Shown: positions 27,868 to 37,238, counted from the stretch's first letter. The stretch: 64,000 nucleotides of DNA from Kitasatospora sp. NBC_01266 (GCF_036242395.1 NZ_CP108458.1:4216001-4280000), one strand, 5' to 3'. Program-made: numbers and translations. Notes: a model not told the origin generated them from the letters alone.

Positions 27868-29481
27868 TCAGCCGTTGTAGCTGAGCTTGGCGCACGGGTC
27901 GTCGTCGGCCGAACGGGCGTTGTCGGCGATGCTGGAGGGCAGCGGTCCAGGGGCCACCGGTGCCGCCGAACCGCCGGCCCCGGAAGCCCCACCGGCCGCC
28001 GCGAAGTCCTTGCCGAGGATCAGGTTCAGACCGCCCGCGCTGCTCTTCGCCAGCGTCGCCCCCGGGAAGAGCCGGGCCAGCTGCTGGGCCGCGGTCGCCT
28101 CGGCGGCGCCGTACTGGATCACCGTGGTGTCGTGGTCCTGCTCGGCCGCGTTGGCGGCGCCGGCCACGGTGAACCCGGCGTCCTTGAGCTTGGCGGCGGC
28201 CGAGCCGGTCAGCCCCCTGGTGGTGGTGCCGTTGTAGACCATGACCCTGGCGCCGGCGCCGTCCACCGCGGTGCTCGGGCTGCTGCTCGGACCCGGGGCG
28301 GGGCCGGCGGCGGGGCTGCCGGCGGCCGGGGCGTCGGCCTGCTGCCCACTGGCGTCCTGGCCGTCCAGCGTGCGGTCGGCCTTGAGCGCGGCCCAGAGCC
28401 GGTCCGAGTCCGGCTTCACCCAGGCCACCCGGGGACCCTCGAAACGCCAGGGGACGGTGACGAACTTGACGTCGTGCAGGTCGATGTTCTTCATCGACAG
28501 CCCGAAGCCGAGCAGCTTCTCGGCCGAGGCCAGGTCCGGGTCCACGGTGACCGACTTGGTGGCGGCATCGGCCAGCGGCAGCAGGGTGGTGGGGTCCATC
28601 CCCTGGCCCTTGACCTTCTTGATCAGCGCGGCGAGGAAGGCCTGCTGCCGCTGCATCCGGCCGATGTCGGAGCCGTCGCCGATGCCGTGCCGCACCCGGA
28701 CGTAGTCCAGCGCCTGCTGGCCCGAGACGGTCTGCAGTCCCTTGGCGAAGAGCTGGCTGCCCTTGTGCCCGAGATTGGGGTCGAGGTCGCCCTGGTAGAC
28801 GGCGTTCGGCAGGCAGACCTGGACACCGCCGACCGCGCTGGTCATCGCCGAGAAGCCGGCGAAGTCCACCACCAGGGTGTGGTCCACCCGCAGGCCCGTC
28901 AGGTGCTCCACGGTGTTCTGGGTGCAGGCCGGGTTGCCGGTGTCGGTGTTCCCCATCGAGAAGGCCGCGTTGAACATGGTGTTCGGCTGCGCTTTCGTCC
29001 ACTTGCCGTTGACCAGGCAGGACGGGATCTCGACCAGCGAGTCGCGCGGGATCGAGATGCCGACCGCGTGCTTGTGGTCGGCGTACACGTGCAACAGGAT
29101 CGTGGTGTCCGAGCGGGCGCCGTCGTCACCGCCGCCGCCGAGGTCGCTGTTGCCGCCGCCGCGCGAGTCCGAGCCGATCAGCAGGACGTTGACCGGCTTG
29201 TTGCCGTTGGCGTCAGCGGTGGCCGCCGGCGGGCGGTCGGGGGCGATGCCGGCCCGGTCGAAGCTCCTGATGTTGCCGGTCAGCTTCAGGTACACGGCGC
29301 CGGTGGCGCCGGCCGCGAGCAGCACGGCGGCTGCCGCGGTCCAGGCGATGATCTTCTTCCGGCTGGTCGGCCTGCGGCGGGCCCTGGTCCGGGCCCGACG
29401 GGCGGCGGCCCGGCCGCCGGTGGCCGCCGGCGCCTGCGCGGGGGCGTCGCCGTCGGACGAACCCGCCTGCTGACCTGCCAT
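27868..29481 (-). CDS. LytR-CpsA-Psr (LCP) wall-polymer ligase
   Basis: A 537-residue membrane-anchored enzyme: Arg-rich cytoplasmic tail, one membrane helix (IIAWTAAAAVLLAAGATGAVYL, about 44-66), then the LCP domain with NVLLIGSDSRG, ARSDTTILLHVYAD, SIPRDSLVEIP and QQALDYVRVRHGIGDGSDIGR, which hold the acidic and arginine residues for pyrophosphate-lipid binding. It is followed by a Pro/Ser spacer and a LytR_C domain (ARVMVYNGTTTRGLTG). These proteins move teichoic acid, arabinogalactan-like or other glycopolymers onto peptidoglycan. GGAGG places the start at ATG 29481 rather than GTG 29487. A second LCP gene is at the right end. Confidence 0.93.
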   Translation of the reverse strand: MAGQQAGSSDGDAPAQAPAATGGRAAARRARTRARRRPTSRKKIIAWTAAAAVLLAAGATGAVYLKLTGNIRSFDRAGIAPDRPPAATADANGNKPVNVLLIGSDSRGGGNSDLGGGGDDGARSDTTILLHVYADHKHAVGISIPRDSLVEIPSCLVNGKWTKAQPNTMFNAAFSMGNTDTGNPACTQNTVEHLTGLRVDHTLVVDFAGFSAMTSAVGGVQVCLPNAVYQGDLDPNLGHKGSQLFAKGLQTVSGQQALDYVRVRHGIGDGSDIGRMQRQQAFLAALIKKVKGQGMDPTTLLPLADAATKSVTVDPDLASAEKLLGFGLSMKNIDLHDVKFVTVPWRFEGPRVAWVKPDSDRLWAALKADRTLDGQDASGQQADAPAAGSPAAGPAPGPSSSPSTAVDGAGARVMVYNGTTTRGLTGSAAAKLKDAGFTVAGAANAAEQDHDTTVIQYGAAEATAAQQLARLFPGATLAKSSAGGLNLILGKDFAAAGGASGAGGSAAPVAPGPLPSSIADNARSADDDPCAKLSYNG

Positions 29482-29622
29482 GCGCACTCCCCTCCGTCGG
29501 TCGGTCGACCGCCGCTTTTCAGCGGAGCATATAAATACATCATCGCGAAGTCTTGACCGGGTCTTGACTTGCTCTATTGCTTAACTGGGCAACCAAGTCG
29601 CGCCCAAGCGCTCCGGGGGCCA

Positions 29623-29666
29623 GTTGTAGGATGACCGGGCAAGAGGTTGTAGGATGACCGGGCAAG
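29623..29666 (+). repeat. Tandem 21-bp direct repeat before the FadR-type gene
   Basis: Two identical 21-bp copies begin at 29623 and 29646 (23-bp period) and each contains TTGTAGGATGACCGGGCAAG. They lie 34-77 bp upstream of the regulator's GTG. Each copy holds TAGGAT, which also resembles a -10 box. They may be operators for the regulator, since FadR-family proteins bind TNGTnnnACNA-like dyads, or a duplicated promoter element. Confidence 0.6.
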
Positions 29667-29699
29667 CGATGGGGCCAGGCGGATGATCGGAGGTGGCGG

Positions 29700-30452
29700 G
29701 TGACCAGCGGTGGCAGCAGCACGGGCAACGGCGGCGACACCCTGCACGCCGCCGGTCGGCGCTCCCTGGTGGACGTCGCGATCGAACAGCTCCGCGCGCA
29801 GTTGGCGGCGGGCAGCTGGGCGGTCGGCGAGCGGATCCCCACCGAGCACGAGCTGGCCGAACGGCTGCGGGTCGGCCGCAACACCGTGCGCGAGGCGGTC
29901 CGGGTGCTGGTGCACGCGGGCATGCTGGTCACCCGGCAGGGCGAGGGCACCTTCGTGCGCAGCACCAGCGACCCCGCCGCCGTGCTGCGGGGCGTGCAGC
30001 GCTCCGGCGTGCGCGACGTGCTGGAGGTGCGCGCCGCGCTGGAGGCCGAGGCGGCCCGGCTGGCCGCCGTCCGGCACACCCCCGAGGACCTGGACCGGAT
30101 GCGGGCCGCGCTCGCCCGGGAGGCCGAGGTGATCGCCGCGCACTCCGAGCGGGTCGGCCGCGAGGCCACCGTCGAGCACGACCTGGAGTTCCACACCGCG
30201 GTCGTCGAGGCCGCCCACAATCCCGCGCTGACCGAGGTCTACCGCTACTTCGGCGCCTCGGTCCGCGAGGCGATGCGCACCGCGTTCGGCGACCACGAGA
30301 TGCCCGAGGTGGTCGTGGCCACCCACGCGGCGCTGGTCGACGCGATCGCGAGCGGCGACCCCGAGCGGGCCGAGGCCGCGTGTCGCGCCCTGCTCGCCGA
30401 ACCCACGGCGGCGGTCGAGCAGTTGCTCGCGGAGTTCGCCGCCCGGAAGTAG
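29700..30452 (+). CDS. FadR-subfamily GntR regulator
   Basis: A 250-residue regulator. The winged helix (LVDVAIEQLRAQLAAGSW then PTEHELAERLRVGRNTVREAVRVLVHAGML, residues 23-76) is followed by an all-helical FCD ligand domain, with the metal-binding-type residues EHDLEFHTAVVEAAHN and VVATHAALVDAI. FCD domains sense organic acids or metals. GTG at 29700. It precedes a CynX/NimT-like MFS transporter by 76 bp on the same strand and probably controls it; the tandem repeats upstream are likely its sites. Confidence 0.9.
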   Translation: MTSGGSSTGNGGDTLHAAGRRSLVDVAIEQLRAQLAAGSWAVGERIPTEHELAERLRVGRNTVREAVRVLVHAGMLVTRQGEGTFVRSTSDPAAVLRGVQRSGVRDVLEVRAALEAEAARLAAVRHTPEDLDRMRAALAREAEVIAAHSERVGREATVEHDLEFHTAVVEAAHNPALTEVYRYFGASVREAMRTAFGDHEMPEVVVATHAALVDAIASGDPERAEAACRALLAEPTAAVEQLLAEFAARK

Positions 30453-30528
30453 TCGGAAGCCGTCGGCCCGGACCACAGCGGGCCCCGCTTCCCCCTGCCA
30501 CTCCCGTTTCCCTAGAAATGGCACCACC

Positions 30529-31776
30529 ATGTCCGTCACCCGGGCTCAGCAGTCGCTGCCCATCTCGACCGTCCCCGTGCGCTCCAGGCTCGCCCATCCG
30601 GCGCTGCTGCTGACCGGGATCGTGCTGGTCGCGCTGAACATGCGGGCCTGCCTGGCCGCGATCTCGCCGATGGTCGGCGAGATCCAGCACACCTTCGGCC
30701 TCTCGACCACGGTCAGCGGTCTGATCACCACCGTGCCGGTGCTCTTCCAGGGCCTCGGTGCGCCGCTCACGCCACGGCTGACCCGCCGCTTCGGCACCGA
30801 GCGGGTGGTGCTCGGGGCGGTGCTGGTGCTGGGCGCCGGCGTGCTGCTGCGGGTGCTGCCCTCGGTGGCGGCGCTGTACGCGGGGTGCGTGGTGATCGGG
30901 GTGGCGATCGCGGTGCTGAACGTCTCGATGCCGGGACTGGTCAAGCGTGAGTTCCCGCAGCGGGCGGCGGCGATGACCGGGGTGTACTCGACCACGATGC
31001 TGGTCGGCGCCACCCTGGCGGCCGGCAGCTCGGTGCCGCTGGAGCACGCGCTCGGCGGCGGCTGGCGCGCCTCGCTCGGGGCCTGGTCACTGCTCGCGCT
31101 GGTGGCGGCGGTGGCCTGGCTGCCGCAGGTGCTGAAGGCCCGTCAGGACCGGGCCGCGGGAGTCGCGGCCGGGGCGGCGCCCGCGGTGGCGGCGGCCAAG
31201 CCGATCGCGGGGATCTGGCGGCTGCCGCTGGCCTGGCAGATCAGCCTCTTCATGGGCATCTCCTCGCTGATGGTCTACACCCTGGTCGCCTGGATGCCGA
31301 CGATGCTGGCCGACCACGGCATGAGCCGCGACCAGTCCGGCCTGGTCTTCGCGTTCAGCAACCTGGTGCAGGTGGCGGGCGCCTTCCTGGTGCCGCTGCT
31401 GGCCGGCCGGCTGACCCGGCAGCGCGGGCTCGCGGTGGCGATGGCGGCCCTGAACGCGGCCGGCGTGACCATGCTGCTGCTCGCGCCGGTCTCCGGCGCC
31501 TGGGCCGCGGCGGCGGTGCTCGGCCTGGCCCAGGGCGGCTCGCTGGGCCTGGCGCTGGCCTTCATCGTGCTGCGCACCGACAGCGTGGCGGGCGCCGCGC
31601 AGCTGGGCGGCATGTCGCAGGCGGTCGGCTACCTGATCGCCGCCCTCGGCCCGGTCGGCGGCGGTGCGCTGCACCAGCTGACCGGGAGCTGGACGCCGGT
31701 GCTGCTCGTGCTGCTCGCGCTGGCCGGCGCGGCGGCCCTGGCCGGCTGGGGAGCCGGGCGGGACCGGACGCTGTAG
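30529..31776 (+). CDS. CynX/NimT-family MFS transporter
   Basis: A 415-residue transporter with about 12 helices, beginning ALLLTGIVLVALNMRACLAA, the mark of the CynX/NimT (cyanate/nitroimidazole) group, and DHGMSRDQSGLVFAFSNLVQ at the start of the second half. Substrate unknown. ATG at 30529. It follows the FadR-type gene and ends 7 bp before a strong hairpin. Most likely one transcription unit with the regulator. Confidence 0.88.
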   Translation: MSVTRAQQSLPISTVPVRSRLAHPALLLTGIVLVALNMRACLAAISPMVGEIQHTFGLSTTVSGLITTVPVLFQGLGAPLTPRLTRRFGTERVVLGAVLVLGAGVLLRVLPSVAALYAGCVVIGVAIAVLNVSMPGLVKREFPQRAAAMTGVYSTTMLVGATLAAGSSVPLEHALGGGWRASLGAWSLLALVAAVAWLPQVLKARQDRAAGVAAGAAPAVAAAKPIAGIWRLPLAWQISLFMGISSLMVYTLVAWMPTMLADHGMSRDQSGLVFAFSNLVQVAGAFLVPLLAGRLTRQRGLAVAMAALNAAGVTMLLLAPVSGAWAAAAVLGLAQGGSLGLALAFIVLRTDSVAGAAQLGGMSQAVGYLIAALGPVGGGALHQLTGSWTPVLLVLLALAGAAALAGWGAGRDRTL

Positions 31777-31782
31777 CGCCGG

Positions 31783-31818
31783 GCGCGGTGTCCCCCGCCG
31801 CGGCGGGGGACACCGCGC
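31783..31818. terminator. 36-bp perfect palindrome, bidirectional terminator
   Basis: The 18-bp arms are exact complements with no loop bases, between the convergent MFS (stop at 31776) and ABC permease (stop at 31819) genes. It sits so close to both stops that it must serve both. Confidence 0.8.
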
Positions 31819-32544
31819 TCAGTCGTTCGAGCTGAGCGTCAGGCCGGCCAGCCGGACCGTGGCGAAGGCGGTGGCCGCGACGGTGACGACCAGCAGCAGC
31901 GGGATGGCCGCGCCGAGCGCGACATCGGCCGTGATGGCGCCCGGCGAGGCGATGGTCTTGGCGACCGACAGGCCCCACTGCTGGATGCTCAGCGTCCTGG
32001 CGCCCTTCACGAAGTTGCCGACCAGGCTCTCCCAGATCAGCGCGTACGCCAGCCCCACCACCACCGCGTTGCGGGTGACCACGCCCAGCAGCAGGAAGAG
32101 CGCGCTGTAGGCGGCGCCCGCGACCAGGGTGCCCACCGTGTAGGCGAACGCCAGCCGGTCCGTCGTCCCGTCCAGGATCAGCCCCGCGACCAGGGTGGGA
32201 ACGGCGGCGAAGAGCCAGCTGGTGAGGACGGCGACGGCGAGCTTGGTGGTGATGATCACCCGCCGCGGCAGCGGCTTGGCCAGCAGGTAGACGATCGAGC
32301 CGTCGTCGATCTCGGTCGAGATCACGCCGGTGCCCACCACCAGTCCCAGCAGCGGGACCAGGGTGCCGAGCCCCAGCGTGCCCAGGATGTTGACGGTCAG
32401 CGCGTGCTTGTCGGTGTCGGCGCTGGCGGCGGCCCTCGCCACCACGGCCAGCAGCACCAGCAGGACCGGGACAATCAGCAGCAGGATCGCCCGCCGCCTG
32501 CCGAGGAGACCGCGTACGGTCAGCCGTGCCACGGTCAGGTTCAC
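31819..32544 (-). CDS. ABC-2 type exporter permease
   Basis: A 241-residue membrane protein with about six helices (ILLLIVPVLLVLLAVVARA, GTLGLGTLVPLLGLVVGTGV, and others). The ISTEIDDGSIVYLLAKPLPR stretch is typical of ABC-2 permeases that partner an ATPase. The GTG at 32544 is chosen, 9 nt after an AAGG. It is the last gene of a four-gene minus-strand operon, with the ATPase 42 bp upstream. Substrate unknown; such systems export lipids, antibiotics or envelope components. Confidence 0.85.
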   Translation of the reverse strand: MNLTVARLTVRGLLGRRRAILLLIVPVLLVLLAVVARAAASADTDKHALTVNILGTLGLGTLVPLLGLVVGTGVISTEIDDGSIVYLLAKPLPRRVIITTKLAVAVLTSWLFAAVPTLVAGLILDGTTDRLAFAYTVGTLVAGAAYSALFLLLGVVTRNAVVVGLAYALIWESLVGNFVKGARTLSIQQWGLSVAKTIASPGAITADVALGAAIPLLLVVTVAATAFATVRLAGLTLSSND

Positions 32545-32585
32545 GGTGTTCAGCCTTTCTGGACTACTGGTACGGGGTGGGACGA

Positions 32586-33503
32586 TCAGGAGTTGACCAG
32601 GTAGGAGAAGACGCTCTCCAGCGACTCGTCCGCCGGGGAGACGGTGTAGAGCCGGATCCCGGCCTCCTGGGCCACCTTCGGCAACAGGGTGGTGAACCCC
32701 TGGAAGTTGATCGCCTGGATCCGCAGCGCCCGCTCCTGCCAGTCCAGTTCGATGCCGGCCGTGGAGCCGTCGGCGATCAGCGCGGCGGCCAGCCGCCGGT
32801 CGTCGCTGGAGCGGACCAGGTAGCGGTGCGGCCGGTCGGTCATCAGCCGGCGGATCCGGCGGAAGTCGCCCGAGGCGGCGTGCCGTCCGGCGACCACCAC
32901 CTCGATGTGCCGGGCCAGTTGCTCGACCTCCTCGAGGATGTGCGAGGAGAAGAGCACCGTGCGGCCCTCGGCGCCGAACCGGCGCAGCAGCTCCATCAGT
33001 TGCAGCCGCTGACGCGGGTCCATGCCGTTGAACGGCTCGTCCAGCAGCAGCACCGCCGGGTCGTGGACCAGCGCCGAGGCCATCTTGACCCGCTGCTTCA
33101 TGCCCTTGGAGTAGGTGCCGGTCTGCCGCTCCTGCGCGTGCTCCATCTCGACCAGGGCGAGCGCCCTGCGGGCCGCCGCGCCCGGGTCGGGCAGCCCGTG
33201 CAGTTCGGCGTTGGCCAGCACGAACTCCCAACCGGTCAGGTAGTCGTACATCGACTCCCGCTCCGGCACCAGGCCGATCGCCCGGTAGACCTCCTGGTTG
33301 CGCCAGATCGGCGCCCCGTCCAGCGTCACGCTGCCGGCCGAGGGCGCCAGGAAGCCGCTCATCAGGTGGATCAGGGTGGACTTGCCCGCCCCGTTTGGCC
33401 CGAGCAGGCCGGTCACGCCGGGGCCGATCGACATCGAGACGTCGTTGACGGCGACCACGTTGCCGAACCAGCGGGAGACCTTGTCGATGGTGATGACAGC
33501 CAT
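32586..33503 (-). CDS. ABC exporter ATPase
   Basis: A 305-residue ATPase. Walker A LLGPNGAGKST, signature TYSKGMKQR (in place of LSGGQ), Walker B VLLLDEPFNGMD and H-loop SSHIL. The N-terminal 215 residues are the ABC domain; the remaining 90 form a C-terminal domain with two short beta/alpha repeats, as seen in DrrA-type exporters. It should energise the permease encoded just downstream. ATG at 33503; it follows the second permease gene by 9 bp. Confidence 0.93.
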   Translation of the reverse strand: MAVITIDKVSRWFGNVVAVNDVSMSIGPGVTGLLGPNGAGKSTLIHLMSGFLAPSAGSVTLDGAPIWRNQEVYRAIGLVPERESMYDYLTGWEFVLANAELHGLPDPGAAARRALALVEMEHAQERQTGTYSKGMKQRVKMASALVHDPAVLLLDEPFNGMDPRQRLQLMELLRRFGAEGRTVLFSSHILEEVEQLARHIEVVVAGRHAASGDFRRIRRLMTDRPHRYLVRSSDDRRLAAALIADGSTAGIELDWQERALRIQAINFQGFTTLLPKVAQEAGIRLYTVSPADESLESVFSYLVNS

Positions 33504-33512
33504 GACGATCCC

Positions 33513-34430
33513 TCAGATCTTCCGGTAGCGGCGCAGCAGCACCAGGTAGGCGCCGACGGCGAGGGCGAGGATCTCCAGGCCGAAGACCACCGTGCCGAGC
33601 GCGCCGGGCGTGCCCGGCGAGTTGGCCGTCAGACCGCAGATCTGGTTGACGAACCGCTCCACCACCGAATCGGGCGCGATCAGGTAGGCCCAGGCCGCCT
33701 GGGTCGCCCCGTTCTCCCGCAGGCCGCCACCGCCGGAGAGGCCGACGATGATGGTGGCCACGATGCCGCTGACCACCAGCACGCCCATGATCGCGGCGAC
33801 ACCGAAGCCGCGCCGCGGCGTGGCCGCCGCGATCACCAGGGCGACCGCCGAGAGGACCAGCGAGTAGAGCAGCGCGGTGAGCAGCCCCATGCCGAAGTGC
33901 TCGGTGTTGTGGGCGAAGTCCATCCCGCCGAGCAGCGCGCCCAGGTAGAGCACCAGCAGCGGAAGCCCGGTGACGATCAGCATCGCGGCCACCAGCGCGG
34001 CGCCCTTGGCCCGCACGTAGTCCGCGCGGGTGATCGGGCGGGAGAAGTAGAGCGGGACGGTCGCGTACCGCAGATCGCGGGAGAGCAGCACCGGGGCCTG
34101 GGCGGCCACGAAGATCTCGGCGAAGAGCAGGCCGATGTTCTCCAGGTACTGCGGATAGTCCGTGGAGTACTGGGAGCTGCCCTCCCTGATCGTGATCGCC
34201 ACTATCAGGGCGGCCGGCAGTGTGATGGCGGCCAGCATCAGCATCGGCAGCACCTTGGACCGGCCCGAGCGCCCCAACCCGAAGGCGCCGCGCAGGCCCT
34301 GGACGAAGAGCGAGCGGGTGGCGTAGCCGCGACCGAGCCGGGGGCCCTGGTAGCCGCGGTAGCCGATGTTGTGGATGACACCGTCGGGGGCGGCGTCGGT
34401 GGGTGCTGGGAAGTCGGACTGGGTGGTCAT
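33513..34430 (-). CDS. ABC exporter permease, second copy
   Basis: A 305-residue membrane protein with about six helices. It starts with a 50-residue cytoplasmic segment (GVIHNIGYRGYQGPRLGR) before the first helix. AQAPVLLSRDLRYATVPLYF resembles the coupling region of ABC-2 permeases. It partners the ATPase at 34427-35392, whose stop overlaps its ATG by 4 bp. Together the four genes make two ATPase/permease pairs. Confidence 0.85.
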   Translation of the reverse strand: MTTQSDFPAPTDAAPDGVIHNIGYRGYQGPRLGRGYATRSLFVQGLRGAFGLGRSGRSKVLPMLMLAAITLPAALIVAITIREGSSQYSTDYPQYLENIGLLFAEIFVAAQAPVLLSRDLRYATVPLYFSRPITRADYVRAKGAALVAAMLIVTGLPLLVLYLGALLGGMDFAHNTEHFGMGLLTALLYSLVLSAVALVIAAATPRRGFGVAAIMGVLVVSGIVATIIVGLSGGGGLRENGATQAAWAYLIAPDSVVERFVNQICGLTANSPGTPGALGTVVFGLEILALAVGAYLVLLRRYRKI

Positions 34431-35392
34431 CGGCTGCCCCCTGCGGGCTCGGCCACCGACTCGGTGGTCGGCTCGGTGAATATCTCGGCGACCCGGTGCC
34501 GGCGCTGCTCCAGGCGGACCAGGCCGAGTCCGAGGTCGGCGACGGTGTCGCGGATCAGGTCGTAGGTGTCCTCGCCGGCCAGTTCGACCAGCAGGACGTG
34601 GCCGCCGTCGGGGCTGACGCTCAGGCCGGCCTCGGTCAGCCGCTGCTGGACCAGCCGGTCGGCGCTGCCGTCGGCGTTGTCCGTCACCTCGACCGCGAGC
34701 AGCTGGGTCACCTCGGTGAACGAGGCGGTGGAGGAGGAGCGCAGCAGCCGGCCGCCGTCGATCACCACCAGGTGGTCGCAGGTCCGCTCCAGCTCACCGA
34801 GCAGATGCGTGGTGACCAGCACCGAGATGCCGAACTCGCGGTGCACCTTGCGGATCAGCCCGAGCATCTCGTCCCGGCCCGCCGGATCGAGGCCGTTGGT
34901 CGGCTCGTCGAGCAGCACCAGCCGGGGGTCGTGGACCAGCGCCTGGGCGAGCTTCACCCGCTGCTTCATGCCGGTGGAGTAGCCGCCCATCGGGCGGTAG
35001 CGCTCCTCGTACAGGCCGACATGGCGCAGCACGTCGGCCGTCCGCTCGCGGGCGGCGGTGGCCGGCAGCCCGGACATCCGGGCCATGTGCACCACGAACT
35101 CGGTGGCGGACACGTCCGGTGGCAGGCAGTCGTGCTCCGGCATATAGCCGACCAGCTCGCGGATCGCCGAGCCCTCGGTGGCGATGTTCAGCCCGAGCAC
35201 CTCGCCGCTGCCTGAGGTGGCCGGCGAGAGCCCGAGCAGGATCTTGATGAGCGTGGACTTGCCCGCCCCGTTGGCCCCCACCAGTCCCACCACGCCCGGC
35301 CGCACCTCTACGGTGAGCTGGTCGAGCGCGGTGATGGCGGGGAACCGCTTGGTGAGGGCGTCCGTTCTGATGACTGGAGGCTCGGTGGACAC
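34427..35392 (-). CDS. ABC exporter ATPase, first gene of the operon
   Basis: A 321-residue ATPase: Walker A LVGANGAGKST, signature YSTGMKQR, Walker B LVLLDEPTNGLDP, H-loop TTHLL. The C-terminal domain of about 100 residues (from LLAVEVTDNADGSADRL) matches the DrrA-like type. The GTG at 35392 heads the operon of ATPase, permease, ATPase, permease. The 119-bp gap upstream separates it from the paralogous membrane-anchored set and shows no strong terminator, so read-through from that set is possible. Confidence 0.93.
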   Translation of the reverse strand: MSTEPPVIRTDALTKRFPAITALDQLTVEVRPGVVGLVGANGAGKSTLIKILLGLSPATSGSGEVLGLNIATEGSAIRELVGYMPEHDCLPPDVSATEFVVHMARMSGLPATAARERTADVLRHVGLYEERYRPMGGYSTGMKQRVKLAQALVHDPRLVLLDEPTNGLDPAGRDEMLGLIRKVHREFGISVLVTTHLLGELERTCDHLVVIDGGRLLRSSSTASFTEVTQLLAVEVTDNADGSADRLVQQRLTEAGLSVSPDGGHVLLVELAGEDTYDLIRDTVADLGLGLVRLEQRRHRVAEIFTEPTTESVAEPAGGSR

Positions 35393-35511
35393 GTGTCGAA
35401 CCTAACGCCTGGCGGCGCCGGTGGGACCTGACCGCAGGCGTGGATCCTCTCCTGCTGCGGGATGACCCGGATCGGGCCACCCCCTAGGGGACGGTGCGTC
35501 AGCCCGGTACG

Positions 35512-36390
35512 TCAGCCCAGCAGGTTCGCCTGCAGCAGGACCACCTGGCGGAAGGCCTGGCTCGGCACGCCGTGCGGGTTGCTCATCACGATGGTGGTCA
35601 CCACGTCCCCCGAGCCGAGGTAGGCGGCCTCGGCCACCGGCTGCCCGGCGCCGGTCGGGCCGGCCTGCACGCCGCTCTTGGTGGTGTGGCTGGCGGTCGG
35701 GACCCGGAAGTCGAACTCGTCGACTCCCGGGGCGCCCTGTGGGACCGCCTTGGGACTGCCGTCGGTGATCAGGTTCTGGTAGAAGTCGCTGCCCTCGTCC
35801 GCCGAGCCGAACCTGACCAGCCAGATCTCGGTGCGGGTCCCGTCCTTGGTGGTCCAGACCCGGGTGGCGGCCCCGCGGCAGGCGTCGGTCGCGAGCAGGT
35901 TCGGCAGGTTGGCCGCGTCGTCGTGCAGCTTGGCGTAGTCGGTGCAGGGCGGCGCGGCGGCCGGCGAGCCGGCCGGGAGCCCGCCGGGGCCGGGGACCGC
36001 CTCGCGCGGCGCCGACAGCACCAGCGCGCGCAGGTCCGCGTAGTGCCGGTGGTTCGCCGCGCCGTCGCTCGGGGCGGGCTTGCCGTCGGGCAGCTGCGGC
36101 AGCGCCTGCGGCGCGAAGGTGTAGCGGCCGTCGCCCGGCGTCTCGAGGCCCGGGATGCTGGTGCGCTCGGGCGCGCTGACCGCGACGGCGGTGGCGGCGC
36201 CGGAGGCCACCAGCAGCAGCCCGGCAACGGCCCAGCGCAGCACGGTGCCCCGCTGGGGGCGACGCGGCGGGCTCGGCGCGGGCATCCCGGGCACGGCCCA
36301 CGGGTCGCCGGGCCACGGCAGTTGGGCGGCCGGCTGCGCCGGCGAGGGCTGCTCGGGCTGCTCGGGCTGCTCGGGGATCTGCTCGGTCAT
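35512..36390 (-). CDS. Single-pass membrane-anchored protein, paralogue 4 of 4
   Basis: A 292-residue protein of unknown function: Pro/Gln-rich cytoplasmic tail (EQIPEQPEQPEQPSPAQP), one helix (VLRWAVAGLLLVASGAATAV, about 49-68), and an extracellular domain of about 220 residues. The domain start HYADLRALVLSAPREA aligns with the DLRxLLLPxPxGA motif of its three upstream neighbours, with CTDYAKLHDDAANLPNLLA and two cysteines nearby. Its ATG lies in an ATGA overlap with the gene before it. The family is not one I can name. Confidence 0.8.
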   Translation of the reverse strand: MTEQIPEQPEQPEQPSPAQPAAQLPWPGDPWAVPGMPAPSPPRRPQRGTVLRWAVAGLLLVASGAATAVAVSAPERTSIPGLETPGDGRYTFAPQALPQLPDGKPAPSDGAANHRHYADLRALVLSAPREAVPGPGGLPAGSPAAAPPCTDYAKLHDDAANLPNLLATDACRGAATRVWTTKDGTRTEIWLVRFGSADEGSDFYQNLITDGSPKAVPQGAPGVDEFDFRVPTASHTTKSGVQAGPTGAGQPVAEAAYLGSGDVVTTIVMSNPHGVPSQAFRQVVLLQANLLG

Positions 36391-37238
36391 ACGGACGCTC
36401 CGGGAAGGGCCAGCCGCTGCAGCTGCTGACGGAAGATGGACACGGCCTCACTCAGCGGCAGCGGCGCGACCCCCGCGACGTGCATGGTCACCAGCAGGTC
36501 GCCGACGGCCGCCGCGCACTCCATCCCGTCGATCGGCGCGGCCGGGTCGAGCTTCGGCAGGAAGCAGTGCGCATCGGGGTGGTCGGGCACCTGCGGCCCG
36601 TCCCGGAAGATGCCGGAGTCCGCGCCCAGGGCGCCGAGGAAGGCGCTCTCGGCGTTGACCGACTGCTGGTCGAACTGGTCCAGCCACACCGTGGCGACCA
36701 GGTTCGCGTCGTTCTCCTGGTAGCTGCGCACCCCCGCGCCCCGGTGGCCCTCGGCCTGCAGCACGGTCCTCACGTGGTCGCGCTGGTCCTTGGGCAGGTC
36801 CTTGATCTGCTCGTCCAGGTAGGAGGCGAGCTGGTCCTTGGTCAGCGCGGTGTCGTCGCCGTACGCCCCGTCGTCCGGGCCCGGGCGGAAGCCGGCCGGC
36901 ATCGGGAGCAGCAGGTCGCGCATCGAGCCGAAGTGCGTGCCGTTCGAACTGGCGCCGTACGCCGGGCCGGTGCTCGGCGCGGCGGTGGGGGCCTGCGCGG
37001 CCGCCGGGGCCGCCGCGGCGCGTGGCGACGCGGTGCGGTCGGGCGTGGCCGCGATGACGCCGGCGCCGATCCCCACGCCGAGCAGCGCGGCGGCGGCCAC
37101 CGCGGCGGTCACCCGCAGCGCGGGGCTCCGGCGGCGGGCGGCGGGCTCGGGCGCGGCGGGCTCGGGCGCGGGCGCGGGCGCGGGCTCGGGCGCGGGCTCG
37201 GGCGCGGGCTCGGCGCCAGGGGTTTCGAGGTCGCTCAT
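36387..37238 (-). CDS. Single-pass membrane-anchored protein, paralogue 3 of 4
   Basis: A 283-residue protein built like its neighbours. The cytoplasmic tail is a run of EPAP/PAPE dipeptides (about residues 7-35), followed by a helix (ALRVTAAVAAAALLGVGIGAGVIA, about 41-64), a Pro/Ala spacer and an extracellular domain beginning HFGSMRDLLLPMPAGFRPG. The domain ends in AVSIFRQQLQRLALPG. The ATG at 37238 is preferred over an in-frame codon 15 bp upstream because it forms an exact ATGA overlap with the previous gene. Unknown function. Confidence 0.8.
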   Translation of the reverse strand: MSDLETPGAEPAPEPAPEPAPAPAPEPAAPEPAARRRSPALRVTAAVAAAALLGVGIGAGVIAATPDRTASPRAAAAPAAAQAPTAAPSTGPAYGASSNGTHFGSMRDLLLPMPAGFRPGPDDGAYGDDTALTKDQLASYLDEQIKDLPKDQRDHVRTVLQAEGHRGAGVRSYQENDANLVATVWLDQFDQQSVNAESAFLGALGADSGIFRDGPQVPDHPDAHCFLPKLDPAAPIDGMECAAAVGDLLVTMHVAGVAPLPLSEAVSIFRQQLQRLALPGASV

